The notes: generated by a model not told the origin, from the letters alone. DNA of 56,001 nt from SVTX01 sp045542075 (GCA_045542075.1 JAZQKI010000004.1:1-56001), one strand, 5' to 3'; numbered from the stretch's first letter, positions 41,471 through 50,508 are shown. Program-made: numbers and translations.

Positions 41471-42388
41471 ATGGTCATAAAAACTGTTGTAAGAGCGGCG
41501 GAGGAGCTGCCGCAGATAATTGAAGCATCTTTGCCGTACGAGCTTGTGCGGGAGATCTGCGCGCTGACTCCGAAGGGCAGAATTGAGGAAATCCGCGTGC
41601 GGCTTGGACGGCGCGCGTCTGTCGTGCTGTCGGGGAAAAACGTGATGCTGACCTACAAGGCGGGGCAGAGCGACATAAGTGAGATAATGACACGCATGTG
41701 CAAGGGCTCGCTTTACGCGTACAGCGACACCATAAATCAAGGCTACATAACGCTTCCCGAGGGCATAAGAGTCGGTGTTGGCGGCAGGGCGACCTGCGAG
41801 GACGGGAAAATAATAGGTGTCTATGACGTAGGGATACTCTGCATAAGGATACCGCACAGACAAAAAGCAGTCGGGCGTGAGGTCTGCGAGCTGCTGAGGG
41901 GCTTTAATTCCTCTCAGGGAGTGCTTATATACTCTCCGCCCGGGGTGGGAAAGACAACTCTGCTCCGTGGGTGTGTGTCAATTCTCGCGAGCGGCGACAA
42001 CCCTATGCGCACGCTTGTGGTGGACACACGGGGAGAGCTTGGATTTTCGCTTGACGGCGACGAGCTTTGCCTTGACGTATTGTCGGGTTATCCGCGCAGG
42101 CTCGGGATTGAGATAGCCACGCGGACAATGAACGCTCAGCTTATAGTCTGCGACGAGATAGGCGACTATGAGGAGGCTCTCGCGCTCGTGTCCTCGCACA
42201 ACTGCGGAGTTCCGCTTATAGCCAGCGCGCACGCGGGGAGTATGTCCGAGCTGCTCTCACGCACGGGTATAAGACTGCTTCACGAGGCGGGAATATTCGG
42301 GGCGTACGTGGGGATAAGCCGCGCGCCGTACATGAATTTCAACTATGACATAACTCTGCGTAGTGACGCCTTGCCAAAAGAATTTTAG
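41471..42388 (+). CDS. spoIIIAA: Stage III sporulation protein AA, ATPase
   Basis: A 305-aa secretion-type ATPase of the forespore feeding-tube (SpoIIIA-SpoIIQ) complex. Walker A SPPGVGKTTLLR at ~160, then LVVDTRGELGF, a Walker-B-like LIVCDEIGDYEEA and SAHAGSMSELLSR. It supplies energy for the channel between mother cell and forespore after engulfment. First of eight tightly packed genes; GAGAGGGG lies upstream of ATG 41471. Confidence 0.97.
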   Translation: MVIKTVVRAAEELPQIIEASLPYELVREICALTPKGRIEEIRVRLGRRASVVLSGKNVMLTYKAGQSDISEIMTRMCKGSLYAYSDTINQGYITLPEGIRVGVGGRATCEDGKIIGVYDVGILCIRIPHRQKAVGREVCELLRGFNSSQGVLIYSPPGVGKTTLLRGCVSILASGDNPMRTLVVDTRGELGFSLDGDELCLDVLSGYPRRLGIEIATRTMNAQLIVCDEIGDYEEALALVSSHNCGVPLIASAHAGSMSELLSRTGIRLLHEAGIFGAYVGISRAPYMNFNYDITLRSDALPKEF

Positions 42389-42406
42389 CATATCAGGGAG
42401 GTTTTT

Positions 42407-42865
42407 ATGATAAAGCTTGTGGGAAGTCTGCTTTTAGCGCTTACGGGACTTACGCTCGCGGTGTCCATATCGAGATTTGAGCAGAAAAAGCTCAGAGTTA
42501 TAGACTCGTTTATAAGTCTTATTTTTCATATAAAGGGACAGATAGACTGCTATAGCTTACCACTTTGCGATATTCTGCGCAACCGTCCCGAGGGACTTGA
42601 GCTGCTTGAGGGGAGCGAGGATCTGGGGGAAATACTGTACCACGCGAGAATATATCTTGATGCTGAGACGTATAGATTACTTGAGAGCTTTTACTCTGAG
42701 TTCGGAGGACTTTACAGAGAGGAGCAGCTAAAGAGATGCGACTATTACATAGAGGCACTTGGCGAGCAGAGGCGCGCGCTTTTTGAGGACCTGCCCGCCC
42801 GCCAGAGAATAGGAAGCGCGCTATGTATATGCTCGACTATAGGAATACTTATAATTTTGTGGTGA
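42407..42865 (+). CDS. spoIIIAB: Stage III sporulation protein AB
   Basis: A 152-aa protein with N- and C-terminal hydrophobic helices and a helical cytoplasmic core (SFISLIFHIKGQIDCYSLPL, CDYYIEALGEQRRALFEDLP), as in SpoIIIAB, which resembles the GspF inner-membrane platform of type II secretion. GGGAGG precedes ATG 42407, 18 nt after spoIIIAA. A part of the SpoIIIA channel made in the mother cell. Confidence 0.95.
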   Translation: MIKLVGSLLLALTGLTLAVSISRFEQKKLRVIDSFISLIFHIKGQIDCYSLPLCDILRNRPEGLELLEGSEDLGEILYHARIYLDAETYRLLESFYSEFGGLYREEQLKRCDYYIEALGEQRRALFEDLPARQRIGSALCICSTIGILIILW

Positions 42866-42887
42866 TAAGATCAGAAAGGAAATAAAC

Positions 42888-43082
42888 TTGGATATTGCAA
42901 TTATACTTAAGGTTGCCGGGGTGGGAATTCTTGTCTCGGCAGCCTCACAGATACTTGCCAAATCGGGTAGGGACGAGCAGGCTATGCTTGTGACCGTATC
43001 GGGAATAATAGTGGTACTTATTATGCTTGTGCAGGAGATAGATCAGCTGTTCCGTCTTGTGCGCTCGGTATTCGGATTTTAA
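42888..43082 (+). CDS. spoIIIAC: Stage III sporulation protein AC
   Basis: A 64-aa protein with two TM helices (MDIAIILKVAGVGILVSAAS, LVTVSGIIVVLIMLVQEIDQLF), the normal size for SpoIIIAC. The start codon is TTG at 42888, after GAAAGGAA. It ends in TAATG, overlapping the spoIIIAD start by one base. Confidence 0.95.
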   Translation: MDIAIILKVAGVGILVSAASQILAKSGRDEQAMLVTVSGIIVVLIMLVQEIDQLFRLVRSVFGF

Positions 43083-43474
43083 TGCGGGACATAGTCAAAA
43101 TACTCGGCGTGGCGTTGATCTGCGCGTGTGTCGCGGTCGTGCTGAGGAGTGCGGGCAAGGATTTTTCGGTAATGATAAAGGTCGTGTCCGCCGCCTTGCT
43201 TGCGGGGGGAGTGATAATATGCGCCTCGCCTCTTATTGAGTTTATCACGGACATTTCCGAGGGTACGCAGATAAACACATATTTGTCGGTAATGCTCAAG
43301 GCTCTGGGTGTTGCATATCTTACGCATATATGCGCCTCGGTCTGCAAGGATTGCGGGGAGGAGACTGTCGCGGGATACGCCGAGCTTGCGGGCAAGATCG
43401 AGATGCTTATAATTGCTCTGCCGCTTATCGAGGAGCTTATAACAATAGCCGAGGACCTGGTACAAATGATATGA
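43082..43474 (+). CDS. spoIIIAD: Stage III sporulation protein AD
   Basis: A 130-aa polytopic membrane protein with about four helices. The segment LKALGVAYLTHICASVCKDCGEETVAGYAELAGKIE is conserved in SpoIIIAD. Its start overlaps spoIIIAC and its stop overlaps spoIIIAE (ATGA), so translation is coupled on both sides. Confidence 0.95.
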   Translation: MRDIVKILGVALICACVAVVLRSAGKDFSVMIKVVSAALLAGGVIICASPLIEFITDISEGTQINTYLSVMLKALGVAYLTHICASVCKDCGEETVAGYAELAGKIEMLIIALPLIEELITIAEDLVQMI

Positions 43475-44619
43475 AATTAAAGAAAAAAGGGTTGAAAAAA
43501 ATTCTGTTTTGTATAATGCTTGCGCTGTTTTTGTCGGGGGTGCTTTGTTCTCCCGTCGGGGCGGAGGAGAACACCATGCCCGAGGGGTATGGGGATTTTC
43601 TTGACAAGCTGCCTGACGGCACAAGGGAGCTTTTGCCCGAGAATATATATTCGGACGACGCGGACAAGGTCGCCGACGCGGTGAGTGAGATGAGCGGAGT
43701 GGAGTATCTTTTCTCGGCGGCTATAAGCTGCTTTGCTTCTTCGCTTGAAACTATCCTGCCTCACGCGGCGCTTCTGATGGGACTGATAGTTCTGTCGTCA
43801 CTTGGCGGGCTTATGTCGGCTCATATCGGCGCGGGTGTGTCTCGCGTGTTTGATATATGCTCGCGTCTTGCGGTGTTCTGCTCGATCGGAGGGGTAGCGA
43901 TATCCGTGCTTGGGGACGTGAAGGAGTTTTTTGTAAGGATTACGGGAATTATATCTGCATTCGTTCCGCTGTCGGCAACTCTTTACACTATGGGGGGAAA
44001 CGTCAGCGCGGCGCTGAGATCAAGCTCGGGGCTTCTTGTGACGCTTGGAATTTTGGAGTTTATATCGGGCGCGGTGGTAGTTCCTCTGTTTTGCTTTTGC
44101 CTTGCGTTAAGTCTTGTGTCGGGTATGTCGTCGGAGGTGTTTGCGGGGAGCATCGGCGCCTCGGTCAAAAAGACGTTTCTGACAGCGCTTGGCATTATTA
44201 CCGCTATACTCAGTCTGTCTCTGTCCTCGCAGACGCTTATTTCCTCAAAGGCGGACAGCCTTGCGGTCAAGGGAGCGAAGATGTTTTTGGGCAGTATTCC
44301 CGTGACGGGGGGAGCGGTGTCGTCAAGTCTCGGCACGCTTGCGTCAAGCGTGGAGCTTATAAGAGGCGCTGTGGGTGTCGGGGGGATAATAATTCTTCTG
44401 CTTTTACTGCTCCCTGTGATAATTGAGCTTTGGCTTATGCGGAGCATATACAGTCTGCTTGGCAGCTTGTCGGGTATGCTTGGCATGACGGGGGAGCATA
44501 AGCTTTTCCTTGAGGTCTCCGAGCTTTACGGAATCCTTGAGGGAGTTGCGATAATGTGCTGTGTTGTCTTTGTTGTGGCGATGGCAACGCTTTGTACCGC
44601 ATCGCCCGCGGTCGCGTGA
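43471..44619 (+). CDS. spoIIIAE: Stage III sporulation protein AE
   Basis: A 382-aa protein with an N-terminal signal-like helix (KKILFCIMLALFLSGVLCS), an external segment (~25-90) and about seven TM helices. The GNVSAALRSSSGLLVTLG and SVKKTFLTALGIITAILSLSLSSQTL segments are typical. ATG 43471 overlaps the spoIIIAD stop; a longer frame from 43330 lies over spoIIIAD and is not used. The largest membrane component of the channel. Confidence 0.95.
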   Translation: MKLKKKGLKKILFCIMLALFLSGVLCSPVGAEENTMPEGYGDFLDKLPDGTRELLPENIYSDDADKVADAVSEMSGVEYLFSAAISCFASSLETILPHAALLMGLIVLSSLGGLMSAHIGAGVSRVFDICSRLAVFCSIGGVAISVLGDVKEFFVRITGIISAFVPLSATLYTMGGNVSAALRSSSGLLVTLGILEFISGAVVVPLFCFCLALSLVSGMSSEVFAGSIGASVKKTFLTALGIITAILSLSLSSQTLISSKADSLAVKGAKMFLGSIPVTGGAVSSSLGTLASSVELIRGAVGVGGIIILLLLLLPVIIELWLMRSIYSLLGSLSGMLGMTGEHKLFLEVSELYGILEGVAIMCCVVFVVAMATLCTASPAVA

Positions 44620-44628
44620 GGAGAGAAA

Positions 44629-45096
44629 ATGAAGGAATATCTGATAGGTCTTATAATTTGCGCCGTGCTTGCCGCCGTTGTGTGCTTTATCTCGCCCGCC
44701 GAGAGCTTCAGAGGACATCAGAAATTTATCGCGGGGCTGTGTATTATCTGTATTATGGCAGCTCCCGCGGCAAATCTGGTAAGCTTTATTTCTCAGCTTG
44801 ATATAACTCTTTACATACCGAGCACTCCGTCCGAGAAATATGAGGAGGAGTGGGAGGAGTATCTCAAGGACTACGGCGAGGAGGCAATAAGGGAATATAT
44901 ATCCTCCGAGCTTGAGGGCAGCTTTGGTATTTCCGCGCAAAGAATAACCGTCACCTATATAAACGGCGCGGACAGTCCCGCTGTTGAGAAAATATATATT
45001 GAGCTGCCGCCGAGCGCGGCATTTAAGGACACCGCTAAAATTGAGGTGTATTTTGAGAAGATATTTGACTGTGAGGTCATAACGGCAATAGGTTAG
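44629..45096 (+). CDS. spoIIIAF: Stage III sporulation protein AF
   Basis: A 155-aa protein with two N-terminal TM helices (KEYLIGLIICAVLAAVVCF, IAGLCIICIMAAPAANLV) and a soluble C-terminal ring-building-motif domain (AQRITVTYINGADSPAVEKIYIELP). GAGGAG lies 6-10 nt before the ATG. Part of the oligomeric rings of the SpoIIIA complex. Confidence 0.93.
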   Translation: MKEYLIGLIICAVLAAVVCFISPAESFRGHQKFIAGLCIICIMAAPAANLVSFISQLDITLYIPSTPSEKYEEEWEEYLKDYGEEAIREYISSELEGSFGISAQRITVTYINGADSPAVEKIYIELPPSAAFKDTAKIEVYFEKIFDCEVITAIG

Positions 45097-45104
45097 GAGG
45101 ATAT

Positions 45105-45620
45105 ATGGAGAAAAAGGACGTGTCGGGAGCCGTAAGACACATGAGAAAAAGCGGCGCGCTGTGGATAGTTATTTGCGCCTTTGCGGTAGGTATAATCATG
45201 CTGATAATAGGCGGCGGCGGATCAAAAGGGGATCAGGAGGAGGAGCCGTATGATCAGCACAGGTATGATGCCGAGAGCTTTGAGAAGTACAGGCAGGCGC
45301 TTGAGTCAAGCATAAGCGCGAGCTGTGAAAGGCTTATAGGAGCGGGGAATATACACGTTCTGCTTGATTTTGAGTCATCGGGAGAGATAATATACGCGCA
45401 AAACTCAAATGTGAGCTCGGACGGAGATATGAGAAATGAGTACGTTATAGTGGGTAGCGGGTCAAACGCCGAGGCGCTGTATCTCGGTCAGAAATTTCCC
45501 GTTTTGTCGGGAATAGGTGTGATCTGTCCGTCGGGAGTAAGTCAGGCAAAAAAGGACGAGATATCCTCGCTGCTCTCGTCAGCCTACGGATTGCCGCTGA
45601 CAAGAATATACGTAATTTAA
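45105..45620 (+). CDS. spoIIIAG: Stage III sporulation protein AG
   Basis: A 171-aa protein with one TM helix (~20-40), a linker and a ring-building-motif domain with the SpoIIIAG hallmarks GAGNIHVLLDFESSGEIIYAQN and LSGIGVICPSGVSQAKKDEISSLLSSAYGLPLTRIYVI. It forms the large intermembrane ring. AGGAGG lies 5 nt upstream, 8 nt after spoIIIAF. Confidence 0.95.
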   Translation: MEKKDVSGAVRHMRKSGALWIVICAFAVGIIMLIIGGGGSKGDQEEEPYDQHRYDAESFEKYRQALESSISASCERLIGAGNIHVLLDFESSGEIIYAQNSNVSSDGDMRNEYVIVGSGSNAEALYLGQKFPVLSGIGVICPSGVSQAKKDEISSLLSSAYGLPLTRIYVI

Positions 45621-45727
45621 TTTCGCGCTTTTGGCATAAGACGGAGCTCGCTCAAATATAATGTATCAAGCAAAGGGGCGGCAGGCACGTGCCGTCAAAT
45701 AAAACCTATATTCAGGAGGGTACGGTA

Positions 45728-46342
45728 ATGGCATTTAAGGATTCAATGGACTCGGTTAAGAAATTTTTTCAGAAAATAGGCAAGAAAAATCTTGTCATAG
45801 CAAGCGCGGTGGTGCTTATCGGTGTTGCGGTATTGGCGAATTGGCTTATATTCAGAGACAGGGACGGCGGCTATGACTACAACGGCGGCGACGGAATGGT
45901 CGGTATTCTTGACAACACAAAGGACCCCACCTCCGACGGCAGCTCGGGTGAGCAGGGAACGACCGCTCCCGACACGGACACGTCGACAGACAGCTATTTT
46001 TCGTCTATTCAGGTAAGCCGTCAGAGAGCGAGAGACGAGGCTCTTGAGGTGCTTCAGGCGGTGATCGACAACGCCAGCGCGACCGAGCAGGTAAAGGCAG
46101 AGGCGGCTGCGGAGATCTCGCAGATCTCTCTTGAGATGCAGCAGGAGGCGAATATTGAGTCTATACTTGTGTCCAAGGGCTTTGAGAAGTGCGTCGCGGT
46201 CATCAGCGGAGACGGTGCGAATATTGTTGTAAAGAGCGAGGACGGCACGCTCACTCCCGCTCAGCTCGCGCAGATAAACGCGGTGGTTTACGAGCAGGCG
46301 GCTATCGAGCCTGTCAATATCTCCATAGTGGTAAAGGCGTAA
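45728..46342 (+). CDS. spoIIIAH: Stage III sporulation protein AH
   Basis: A 204-aa protein: TM helix at ~19-40, a Gly/Asp/Thr-rich linker, then a YscJ/FliF-like domain (QVSRQRARDEALEVLQAVID, SILVSKGFEKCVAVISGDGANIVVKS) that binds SpoIIQ of the forespore. ATG 45728 follows AGGAGGG; the open frame reaches back to 45689 without a ribosome site. The 107-nt gap before it is larger than elsewhere in the operon and holds a CGGCA..TGCCG hairpin, but no clear promoter. Confidence 0.94.
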   Translation: MAFKDSMDSVKKFFQKIGKKNLVIASAVVLIGVAVLANWLIFRDRDGGYDYNGGDGMVGILDNTKDPTSDGSSGEQGTTAPDTDTSTDSYFSSIQVSRQRARDEALEVLQAVIDNASATEQVKAEAAAEISQISLEMQQEANIESILVSKGFEKCVAVISGDGANIVVKSEDGTLTPAQLAQINAVVYEQAAIEPVNISIVVKA

Positions 46343-46360
46343 TTTTCCTTACATAAGAAT

Positions 46361-46396
46361 CCGTCACGGCAAATGCGCCGTGACGGGTTTTGTTTT
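46361..46396 (+). terminator. Terminator of the spoIIIA operon
   Basis: A 10-bp stem (46361-46370 with 46377-46386) followed by GTTTTGTTTT. Confidence 0.88.
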
Positions 46397-46399
46397 ATC

Positions 46400-46550
46400 C
46401 GTGAACAAAATTTGTGTTTGATTACCCGTAGGGCGGGGGTTCACTCCCGCCGAAAATAATCGATTATTGATTACAAACGGCGGCAGCAAGCCACCGCCCT
46501 ACGATAAAATAATCGATTACACATGTGCAAAATAGGTGTTCGATTACCCG
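46400..46550. repeat. GGGCGG-type repeats next to copy 3
   Basis: Contains GTAGGGCGGGGGTTCACTCCCGCC and the inverted GGCGGCAGCAAGCCACCGCCCTAC unit, flanked by ATAATCGATTA and CGATTACCCG motifs that also flank the copies at 53.7-54.2 kb. Confidence 0.65.
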
Positions 46551-46553
46551 CAT

Positions 46554-46687
46554 GATAGCCTCCCTTGTGCAAAGGGAGGTGGCTCGCGCAAGCGAGACGG
46601 AGGGATTGTAAAAAGCAAAATTCTATCGAAAAACAATCCCTCAGTCAGCTTCGCTGACAGCTCCCCTTACACAGGGGAGCCTTTGGA
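46554..46687. repeat. Short copy of the hairpin repeat (copy 3)
   Basis: Orientation opposite to copy 2. Stems CCTCCCTT/AAGGGAGG, CTCGC/GCGAG, AGTCAGC/GCTGAC and GCTCCCC/GGGGAGC. Spacer GTAAAAAGCAAAATTCTATC. Confidence 0.87.
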
Positions 46688-46723
46688 CGCGTGTAGGTGT
46701 CGACGTCCCGTGAATATAAAATG

Positions 46724-46759
46724 AAAAAATTAGCCTTTCCTTGATGGAAAGGCTAATTT
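46724..46759 (-). terminator. Terminator of the two-component operon
   Basis: A 14-bp stem (46727-46740 with 46746-46759) with a T-run on the minus strand, about 30 nt beyond the kinase stop. Confidence 0.85.
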
Positions 46760-46789
46760 GATATTCTGTATTCTGCATTCCGCATTATT

Positions 46790-47890
46790 TTATTGTCTCG
46801 GCAGAATTACCGTAAAGGTCGAGCCTATGCCGAGCTTGCTTTCAACCTTTATCTCGCCGCCTGCGAGGGAAACTATGCGCTTGACCACGTTGAGCCCTAT
46901 GCCGTTTCCGTTTGCGTGGTGGGATTTGTCCCCCTGATAGAATTTCTCAAAAATTCTGTTCATGGTCTCCTCGCTCATTCCTATTCCGTTGTCCGTGACG
47001 GAGCAGGTAACACAGCCGTCATCCTCCGAAAGCCTTACGGCAATTTTTCCGTTCTCGCCTGTGAAATTTATCGCGTTTGTGATGAGGTTTATCCACACGT
47101 GAGAGAGCATTTCCTCGTTGAAGTTGTACTCCACCGAGTCGGGCAGATCAAGGTCAAGCTCGATATTTTTACCGCTCCAGAGATTTTCAAGCAAAATAAT
47201 GCAGTTTCTTATCTGCTCGTCGAGTGAAAAGGTCGTCTTTTCGCTTACTATCTGCTGATTTTCCAGCTTTGTGAGAAGCAGAATGTTTGTGGACATTTTT
47301 GCAAGTCTGTCAGACTCCGAGGATATTATCTCGACGTATTCACGGCGCTGCTCGTCGGTGAGATTTTCGCTTTGGAGCTGACGCGCAAAGCCCTTGATCG
47401 AAACTATCGGTGTTTTGAATTCGTGCGAGAAGTTATTTATAAAGTCGTTGCGGAAAAGCTCTATTCCGTCGAGGTCGGACGCCATTTTATTAAACGTGCG
47501 CTCAAGCTCACCGAACTCCGAGGGCTTGTTTTTGCGGTCCTTTTCCTCGACTCGCACCGAGAAATTGCCCTTGGATATCTCTCGCATGCCGATCTGCACG
47601 TTTTTTATTCTTGCAAGCACGTATTTTGACGTGATGACCGAGGCGGCCGTGCCTATTATGATACACGCCAGAGAAAACGCTATGAGCACGGGGTATATCG
47701 ACGTGTAAAGCGTATTTTTTATCGCAGGGAAAAGACCGAGTATTATAAATATGATTCCCGTCACGGCAGCCGTTGCGGCGATTATCGTGAATACGATCAG
47801 GACGAAGTAAAAGCGAATTGAGTATCTCGCCTTGATCTTTTGCAGATCGGGCTTCAGATTTATATTTGAAATGACTTTTTTCTTACTCAT
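46790..47890 (-). CDS. Sensor histidine kinase (short-loop sensor)
   Basis: A 366-aa kinase. Two TM helices (~25-50 and ~65-88) enclose only a short loop, so it probably senses within or at the membrane. HAMP (~90-142), HisKA with FINNFSHEFKTPIVSIKGFARQL (phospho-His) and HATPase with WINLITNAINFT, DNGIGMSE and NGNGIGLNVVKRIV. It phosphorylates the regulator encoded just upstream; the two genes overlap by 4 nt. Stimulus unknown; membrane or antibiotic stress is typical of this architecture. Confidence 0.94.
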   Translation of the reverse strand: MSKKKVISNINLKPDLQKIKARYSIRFYFVLIVFTIIAATAAVTGIIFIILGLFPAIKNTLYTSIYPVLIAFSLACIIIGTAASVITSKYVLARIKNVQIGMREISKGNFSVRVEEKDRKNKPSEFGELERTFNKMASDLDGIELFRNDFINNFSHEFKTPIVSIKGFARQLQSENLTDEQRREYVEIISSESDRLAKMSTNILLLTKLENQQIVSEKTTFSLDEQIRNCIILLENLWSGKNIELDLDLPDSVEYNFNEEMLSHVWINLITNAINFTGENGKIAVRLSEDDGCVTCSVTDNGIGMSEETMNRIFEKFYQGDKSHHANGNGIGLNVVKRIVSLAGGEIKVESKLGIGSTFTVILPRQ

Positions 47891-48564
47891 CTGAGCATTA
47901 CCGCCTTGTATCCGAGTCCGCGGACAGTGATTATCTCAAAATCCGTGTTGTTTCTGAACCTTTCGCGCAGACGGCTGACGTGAACGTCGACCGTTCTCTC
48001 GTCGCTCTCGCTCTCCATATCCCAGATCTCGTCCATAAGCTGACGGCGCGTGAATATCTTGCCGGGGTAGGACAAGAGCTTGAACAAAAGCAAAAACTCC
48101 TTTTGTGGAAGCTCGTACTCTCCTCGGTCCTCGGTCGAGACGGTGAGCGAGTCGTAGTGCAGGGTGGTGTTGCCGACCGAGAGCTTTCGCTCGCTTGCTA
48201 TTTTTGAACGGCGGAGGAGCGCGCCGACACGCAGAACCATCTCCTCCTCGTCAATTGGCTTTGTCATATAGTCGTCCGTTCCGATTATGAAGCCCTTTCG
48301 CTTGTCAACGGGGGACTGCTTTGCGGTGACCATAAGTATCGGGATGTTGCACCCTGACTGACGAAGCACCTGCGTAAACTCAAACCCGTCCATTCGTGGC
48401 ATCATTATATCAAGCACAATAAGATCGACGTGCTTTTTGTCAAGCAGATCAAGCGCGTCCACTCCGTCCACGGCGGGAATGGTGTTGTAGCCGTACTGCT
48501 CAAGCACCGTGCACATAAGTCTTCTGGAATTTGTATCGTCCTCAACTACCATTATGTTGAACAT
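47887..48564 (-). CDS. OmpR-family response regulator
   Basis: A 225-aa regulator with a receiver domain (MVVEDDTNSRR, phospho-Asp in LIVLDIMMPRMDG, YMTKPID) and a winged-helix effector (ELPQKEFLLLFKLLSYPG, DERTVDVHVSRLRERF, VRGLGYKAVML). ATG 48564 is chosen because GGAGG lies 7 nt upstream; an in-frame start at 48606 lacks a ribosome site. First gene of the operon with the histidine kinase. Confidence 0.94.
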   Translation of the reverse strand: MFNIMVVEDDTNSRRLMCTVLEQYGYNTIPAVDGVDALDLLDKKHVDLIVLDIMMPRMDGFEFTQVLRQSGCNIPILMVTAKQSPVDKRKGFIIGTDDYMTKPIDEEEMVLRVGALLRRSKIASERKLSVGNTTLHYDSLTVSTEDRGEYELPQKEFLLLFKLLSYPGKIFTRRQLMDEIWDMESESDERTVDVHVSRLRERFRNNTDFEIITVRGLGYKAVMLR

Positions 48565-48617
48565 AGAAACCTCCGAATTGCGATTCTTTTCATTATTATA
48601 CAGCATTATACAGCCTA

Positions 48618-48776
48618 AATGTTAACTCAATATCAAATTTTCCAAAAAAGTTAAAAAATCCCGACGGGAGCCCCCCGCACCGGCGAAGTCTGTGCAGCAC
48701 TAGCGAAGTCTGTGCAACACTCAAGGGAAAGGCTTTTTTGTGTCAAGCGCTATTGAGATCGCATATAATGTATTGA
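48618..48776. repeat. Spacer with tandem 20-nt GCAC...GTGC units
   Basis: Two adjacent 20-nt units (48677-48696 and 48697-48716) share CGAAGTCTGTGCA. Related single units lie at 18911 and 41330. A TATAAT at about 48766 may belong to the ATPase gene, but no well-spaced -35 is visible. Confidence 0.7.
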
Positions 48777-48800
48777 ATGCTTTTTGGGGGAGAGATATTG

Positions 48801-49880
48801 ATGTCTATGAGTTTTTTCGCCGCGTCAAATTCCGCGGACGGATTCAAAAATTATTACAAGGGGTGCTTTGAGAGGGTTGACAGGCTCTTTATTATAAAGG
48901 GCGGTCCGGGTACGGGCAAAAGCACGTTTATGAGGCGCGCGGCAGATATGGCAGAGGCGCGCGGTGGGAGTGTCGAAAGGTATTATTGCTCGTCGGACCA
49001 CACCTCGCTTGACGGGGTGATATTTGATTGCGGAGGCGAGACGGTCGGAATGATCGACGGCACGTTTCCTCATCCGTACATAGAGAGGCTTCCCGGGGTC
49101 AGAGAGGAGATAGTCAACACGGGCGCGTTCTGGGACAGAAAAATGCTGAAGAAAAACGGGGATAAGATAAGAGAGCTGTCTCAGAAAAAGAGCCTGTGCT
49201 ACGACAGGGCTTACGAATATCTCCGCGCCTGCGGAAATCTCAATGAGGTATATAATTCATACGGCAGGTCGAAGATCAACACGGCAAAAATGAATGGCGC
49301 TGTTGACAGACTTATGAGGGCACTGCCCGACGGTCAGAGCTTTTGCGCTGATATTGCGCTTGTAAACTGTATAGGAATGCTCGGGCGGGCGCATCTGGAC
49401 ACATTTGAGCGGGAATCGGACAAAATATACCTTATCGTGGGGGACTATGGCGGAGAGGAATATCTGAGAATGCTGCTTGAGGCGGCAAGGCGGAAAAAGC
49501 TTCGTGTACGCGTGTCACAAAGTCCCATATACTACCGCGAGCTTGACGGAATTTATCTTGAGGAGTCAAGGCTGTGGTTTGTAAAGGAAGCCGCCTTGCC
49601 CGAGCTGGCAAGAGAAACCCACCGCGACAAGATAAGACTTATAAATATGGGCAGATTTCAAACGTCGGAAGGGCAGGAGCAGAACAAAAAAGAGATAAAA
49701 TACTGCAAAAAGCTTTTGACCACGTGTGTTGCGGGAGCGGAGAGCGAGCTTGAGCGCGCGGGGATATATCACTTTGAGCTTGAGCAGATATATAAGTCGG
49801 CTATGGACTTTGAGAGGCTTGAGGCATTTACACTTGATTTTTGCAGGGAAATATTTTGCGACGGGCTTGCGGACACTTGA
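48801..49880 (+). CDS. P-loop ATPase of unknown function (PRK06851-like)
   Basis: A 359-aa protein with a P-loop IIKGGPGTGKSTFMRRAADMA at ~35 and a Walker-B-like region DGVIFDCGGETVGMIDGTFPH. The second half (KIYLIVGDYGGEEYLRMLLEAA) looks like a related nucleotide-binding fold without a P-loop. It resembles an uncharacterised ATPase group common in spore-forming clostridia; I infer but cannot show a link to sporulation. ATG 48801 follows GGGGGAGAG; the start 24 nt earlier is less likely. Confidence 0.7.
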   Translation: MSMSFFAASNSADGFKNYYKGCFERVDRLFIIKGGPGTGKSTFMRRAADMAEARGGSVERYYCSSDHTSLDGVIFDCGGETVGMIDGTFPHPYIERLPGVREEIVNTGAFWDRKMLKKNGDKIRELSQKKSLCYDRAYEYLRACGNLNEVYNSYGRSKINTAKMNGAVDRLMRALPDGQSFCADIALVNCIGMLGRAHLDTFERESDKIYLIVGDYGGEEYLRMLLEAARRKKLRVRVSQSPIYYRELDGIYLEESRLWFVKEAALPELARETHRDKIRLINMGRFQTSEGQEQNKKEIKYCKKLLTTCVAGAESELERAGIYHFELEQIYKSAMDFERLEAFTLDFCREIFCDGLADT

Positions 49881-49905
49881 CAAGATAACGTAAAAATGTT
49901 ATAAT
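49877..49905 (+). promoter_or_regulatory. Promoter of the BspA-like lipoprotein gene
   Basis: TTGACA (49877-49882), a 17-nt spacer and TATAAT (49900-49905). The -35 overlaps the stop of the preceding gene. Confidence 0.85.
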
Positions 49906-49944
49906 GTCGTGGTAAAATATAAATCAGGACGGATAAAAACAAAA

Positions 49945-50508
49945 ATGAAAAGAATAATTATTTGTGTTCTCGCACTTGTATTGATCATATCTCTTGTTGC
50001 ATGCTCAAAAAAGAATAATTCCGAGCAGCCCTCGGAGGAGGTCGTATGCACTGAGGAGCTGATCTACAAGCTCAATGACGACGGCAAGGCGTACACCCTT
50101 GTCAGCGTTGGCAAATGCACGTGTGAGAATATAGTTATTCCCGATACGTACAACGGCTTGCCTGTGACTGCCATAGGCGATAGCGCGTTCAACAGATGCT
50201 ATACGGTCAAAAGCATTACTCTGCCGTCAAGTGTCACTGAAATATGGCACAGAGCCTTTGCGAACTGCTATAATCTTGAGAGTGTTAACATCCCCTCAAG
50301 CGTTACGGGAATGGGCTTTTACGTGTTCTCGGGATGCAGATCCCTCAAGAGTGTAATTATACCCTCAGGCGTAACCTATGTTGGCGGTGACATCTTCAAG
50401 GATTGCGAAAATATTACCGTAAACTGCGAGGCTGAAAGCCGGCCTGCCGAGTGGGATAGCAATTGGAGCTCGGGCGTTTCGGTGAATTGGGGATATAAAG
50501 CTGAATAA
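49945..50508 (+). CDS. BspA-like leucine-rich-repeat lipoprotein
   Basis: A 187-aa surface lipoprotein. Signal peptide with lipobox LVAC (Cys20), a linker, then BspA-type leucine-rich repeats (LRR_5): AIGDSAFNRCYTVKSITLPS, IWHRAFANCYNLESVNIPSS, MGFYVFSGCRSLKSVIIPS, VGGDIFKDCENITVNC. The C-terminus (WDSNWSSGVSVNWGYK) is the usual cap. Such proteins sit on the cell surface and bind host or environmental ligands. ATG 49945 is used because the signal peptide begins there; an upstream in-frame ATG at 49909 would lie at the transcript start. Confidence 0.9.
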   Translation: MKRIIICVLALVLIISLVACSKKNNSEQPSEEVVCTEELIYKLNDDGKAYTLVSVGKCTCENIVIPDTYNGLPVTAIGDSAFNRCYTVKSITLPSSVTEIWHRAFANCYNLESVNIPSSVTGMGFYVFSGCRSLKSVIIPSGVTYVGGDIFKDCENITVNCEAESRPAEWDSNWSSGVSVNWGYKAE

